A stretch of 64,000 nt of DNA from Pelagibius sp037652055 (lineage in GTDB: Bacteria > Pseudomonadota > Alphaproteobacteria > Kiloniellales > Kiloniellaceae): the NCBI RefSeq assembly GCF_037652055.1, contig NZ_JBBKAH010000008.1, positions 186,001 to 250,000 of the forward strand. The letters are read 5' to 3'. This document shows positions 62,934 to 64,000 of this stretch, one piece after another. A program made the translations under genes and the position numbers. How positions within the stretch are numbered: the stretch's first letter is position 1; every line of letters begins with the position of its first letter. Under the pieces are notes generated by a model that saw only the letters and a list, made by a program, of their open reading frames with translations, was not told the DNA's origin and made no database searches.

Positions 62934-64000
62934 GTGGTCCGCAGCGAATTCCTACAGGCTCTGGGCCGCAGCCCCGAGGCGCCGCCGCGGCTGGCGGCGG
63001 ATCATCCGCCGTTGCTGCTGGTGGTCGTCGACACCGAGGAAGAGTTCGACTGGAGCCGTCCGCACGCCCGTGAAAACACCGGGGTCAGCGCCATCGCAGC
63101 CCAGGGCCGGGCTCAGGAAGTCTTCGCCCGCCATGGCATAGTGCCTACCTACGTCATCGATTATCCGGTGGCCGCCACGCCCGCTGCCGTGGCCGCTCTG
63201 AGGGTTTTCGCCGACAGGGGCGAGTGCCGCATCGGCACCCACCTGCACCCCTGGGTCAATCCTCCGCACAGCGAAGCCGTCAACGCCCGGAATTCCTATC
63301 CCGGGAACCTGCCGGCCGATCTGGAGCGCGCCAAATTGGAAGCGCTGACAACGGCAATCGCGGAGGGTTTTGGGAGCCGTCCCGTCATCTACAAGGCGGG
63401 ACGCTATGGCGTCGGGCCGGCCACGGCCGGAATCCTCGAACAACTGGGCTACCTGATCGACGTCAGCGTCGTCCCCTACACCAGCTTTTCCGGGGATGGC
63501 GGCCCGGATTTCTCGCAGGCGGGCTTCCAGCCCTCATGGTTCGGCAGTGATGGCACCCTGCTGGAGATTCCGCTCTCCTGCGGGTTCCATGGCTTGCTGC
63601 GATCGCTGGGGCCGGCCGTCTATCCCCACGCCAGCAGCCCGTTGGGCATGCGCGTTCGCCTGCCGGGAATGCTGGCGCGCAGCGGCCTGCTGGAGCGTAT
63701 CCGCCTGACCCCGGAGGGGGTCGACCTGGCGGCCAACCTGCGGCTGGCGCGCAGCCTGTTCCAGCAGGGCTGCCGCATCTTCTCCTTCACCTACCACTCA
63801 CCGTCTATGTTCCCGGGCATGACGCCGTATGTGCGGTCGGATGCCGAACTCGCGACTTTCCTGGACACGATGGACCGCTTTTTCCGTTTCTTCCGCGAAG
63901 AGCTGGGAGGCCGGCCCTCCGATCCGCTCGAGGTCTACAGCCTGTTGCGGCGAGGTCAGCCCGTGCCTCAGCGGCAGCCCGCCGGCGCCGAACTGAACCA
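62934..64000 (+). CDS. WalW-type polysaccharide deacetylase-like protein, 3' end outside window
   Basis: The frame is open from GTG 62934 to the window end (355 codons, no stop seen). It reads LLLVVVDTEEEFDWSRP (catalytic-strand VDTE), then GTHLHPWVNPP (metal-site HLHP), YKAGRYGVGPATAGILEQLGY and FTYHSPSMFPGMTPYV. These mark a NodB-fold deacetylase-like protein of the same VDTE/HLHP style as the one at 3162-4157. GTG is the only start codon after an in-frame stop at 62913. No signal peptide is visible. Enzymatic activity is probable but the substrate is unknown. Confidence 0.8.
   Translation, partial: MVRSEFLQALGRSPEAPPRLAADHPPLLLVVVDTEEEFDWSRPHARENTGVSAIAAQGRAQEVFARHGIVPTYVIDYPVAATPAAVAALRVFADRGECRIGTHLHPWVNPPHSEAVNARNSYPGNLPADLERAKLEALTTAIAEGFGSRPVIYKAGRYGVGPATAGILEQLGYLIDVSVVPYTSFSGDGGPDFSQAGFQPSWFGSDGTLLEIPLSCGFHGLLRSLGPAVYPHASSPLGMRVRLPGMLARSGLLERIRLTPEGVDLAANLRLARSLFQQGCRIFSFTYHSPSMFPGMTPYVRSDAELATFLDTMDRFFRFFREELGGRPSDPLEVYSLLRRGQPVPQRQPAGAELN

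Overview
The window is high-GC DNA of alphaproteobacterial character, most likely a marine Rhodospirillales-type bacterium. This placement is inferred from base composition and gene families, not from a marker gene. Almost all of it is one large exopolysaccharide (EPS) region built around the exosortase A (XrtA)/PEP-CTERM machinery. I see no rRNA, tRNA, CRISPR array, transposase or phage gene.

Layout. 1-7.4 kb: the end of an acetyltransferase, an acyltransferase fused to a low-molecular-weight tyrosine phosphatase, a minus-strand trio (glycosyltransferase 2, deacetylase, ATP-grasp ligase), a flippase-like membrane protein and a first sulfotransferase. 7.4-14.3 kb: a GT-C glycosyltransferase, a secreted C-type-lectin-fold protein, an O-antigen-ligase/polymerase-type protein with a small membrane protein beside it, a second sulfotransferase and a Wzx-type flippase. 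14.5-23.7 kb: a seven-gene plus-strand tailoring block (toroid protein, three sulfotransferases, methyltransferase, heparinase II/III-fold protein, methyltransferase-kinase fusion). 23.7-30 kb: the XrtA-associated PLP decarboxylase and acyl-CoA ligase, then a 1,044-aa secreted propeller plus beta-helix protein. 30-39 kb: a VanZ-repeat membrane protein, exosortase A, a sixth sulfotransferase, a glycosyltransferase and the TPR protein PrsT. 39-42.4 kb (minus): cis-prenyltransferase, mannose-1-phosphate guanylyltransferase, export lipoprotein and a 46-aa membrane peptide. 43.3-51.3 kb (plus): GalE, initiating sugar transferase, two glycosyltransferases, chain-length regulator and tyrosine autokinase. 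51.4-58.8 kb (minus): YdcF-like protein, nucleotide-sugar dehydrogenase, amidotransferase, FemAB-like protein, deacetylase and XrtA-associated ATPase. 59-62.4 kb (minus): an HPr-kinase-related/PqqD-like/nucleotidyltransferase group with a Tat-exported protein. The window ends inside another deacetylase gene.

How the parts fit. Precursors (GalE, ManC, dehydrogenase) feed a Wzx/Wzy-type pathway started by the 44.5-kb sugar transferase. The chain-length protein, kinase and export lipoprotein handle polymerisation and export, and XrtA would anchor PEP-CTERM proteins to the envelope or polymer. Six sulfotransferases, a heparinase-fold protein, a uronate-type dehydrogenase and methyl- and acetyltransferases suggest a heavily sulfated, glycosaminoglycan-like polymer. 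That inference is the main point of interest. The HPr-kinase-related group with its putative exported partner is the second candidate for a poorly described system.
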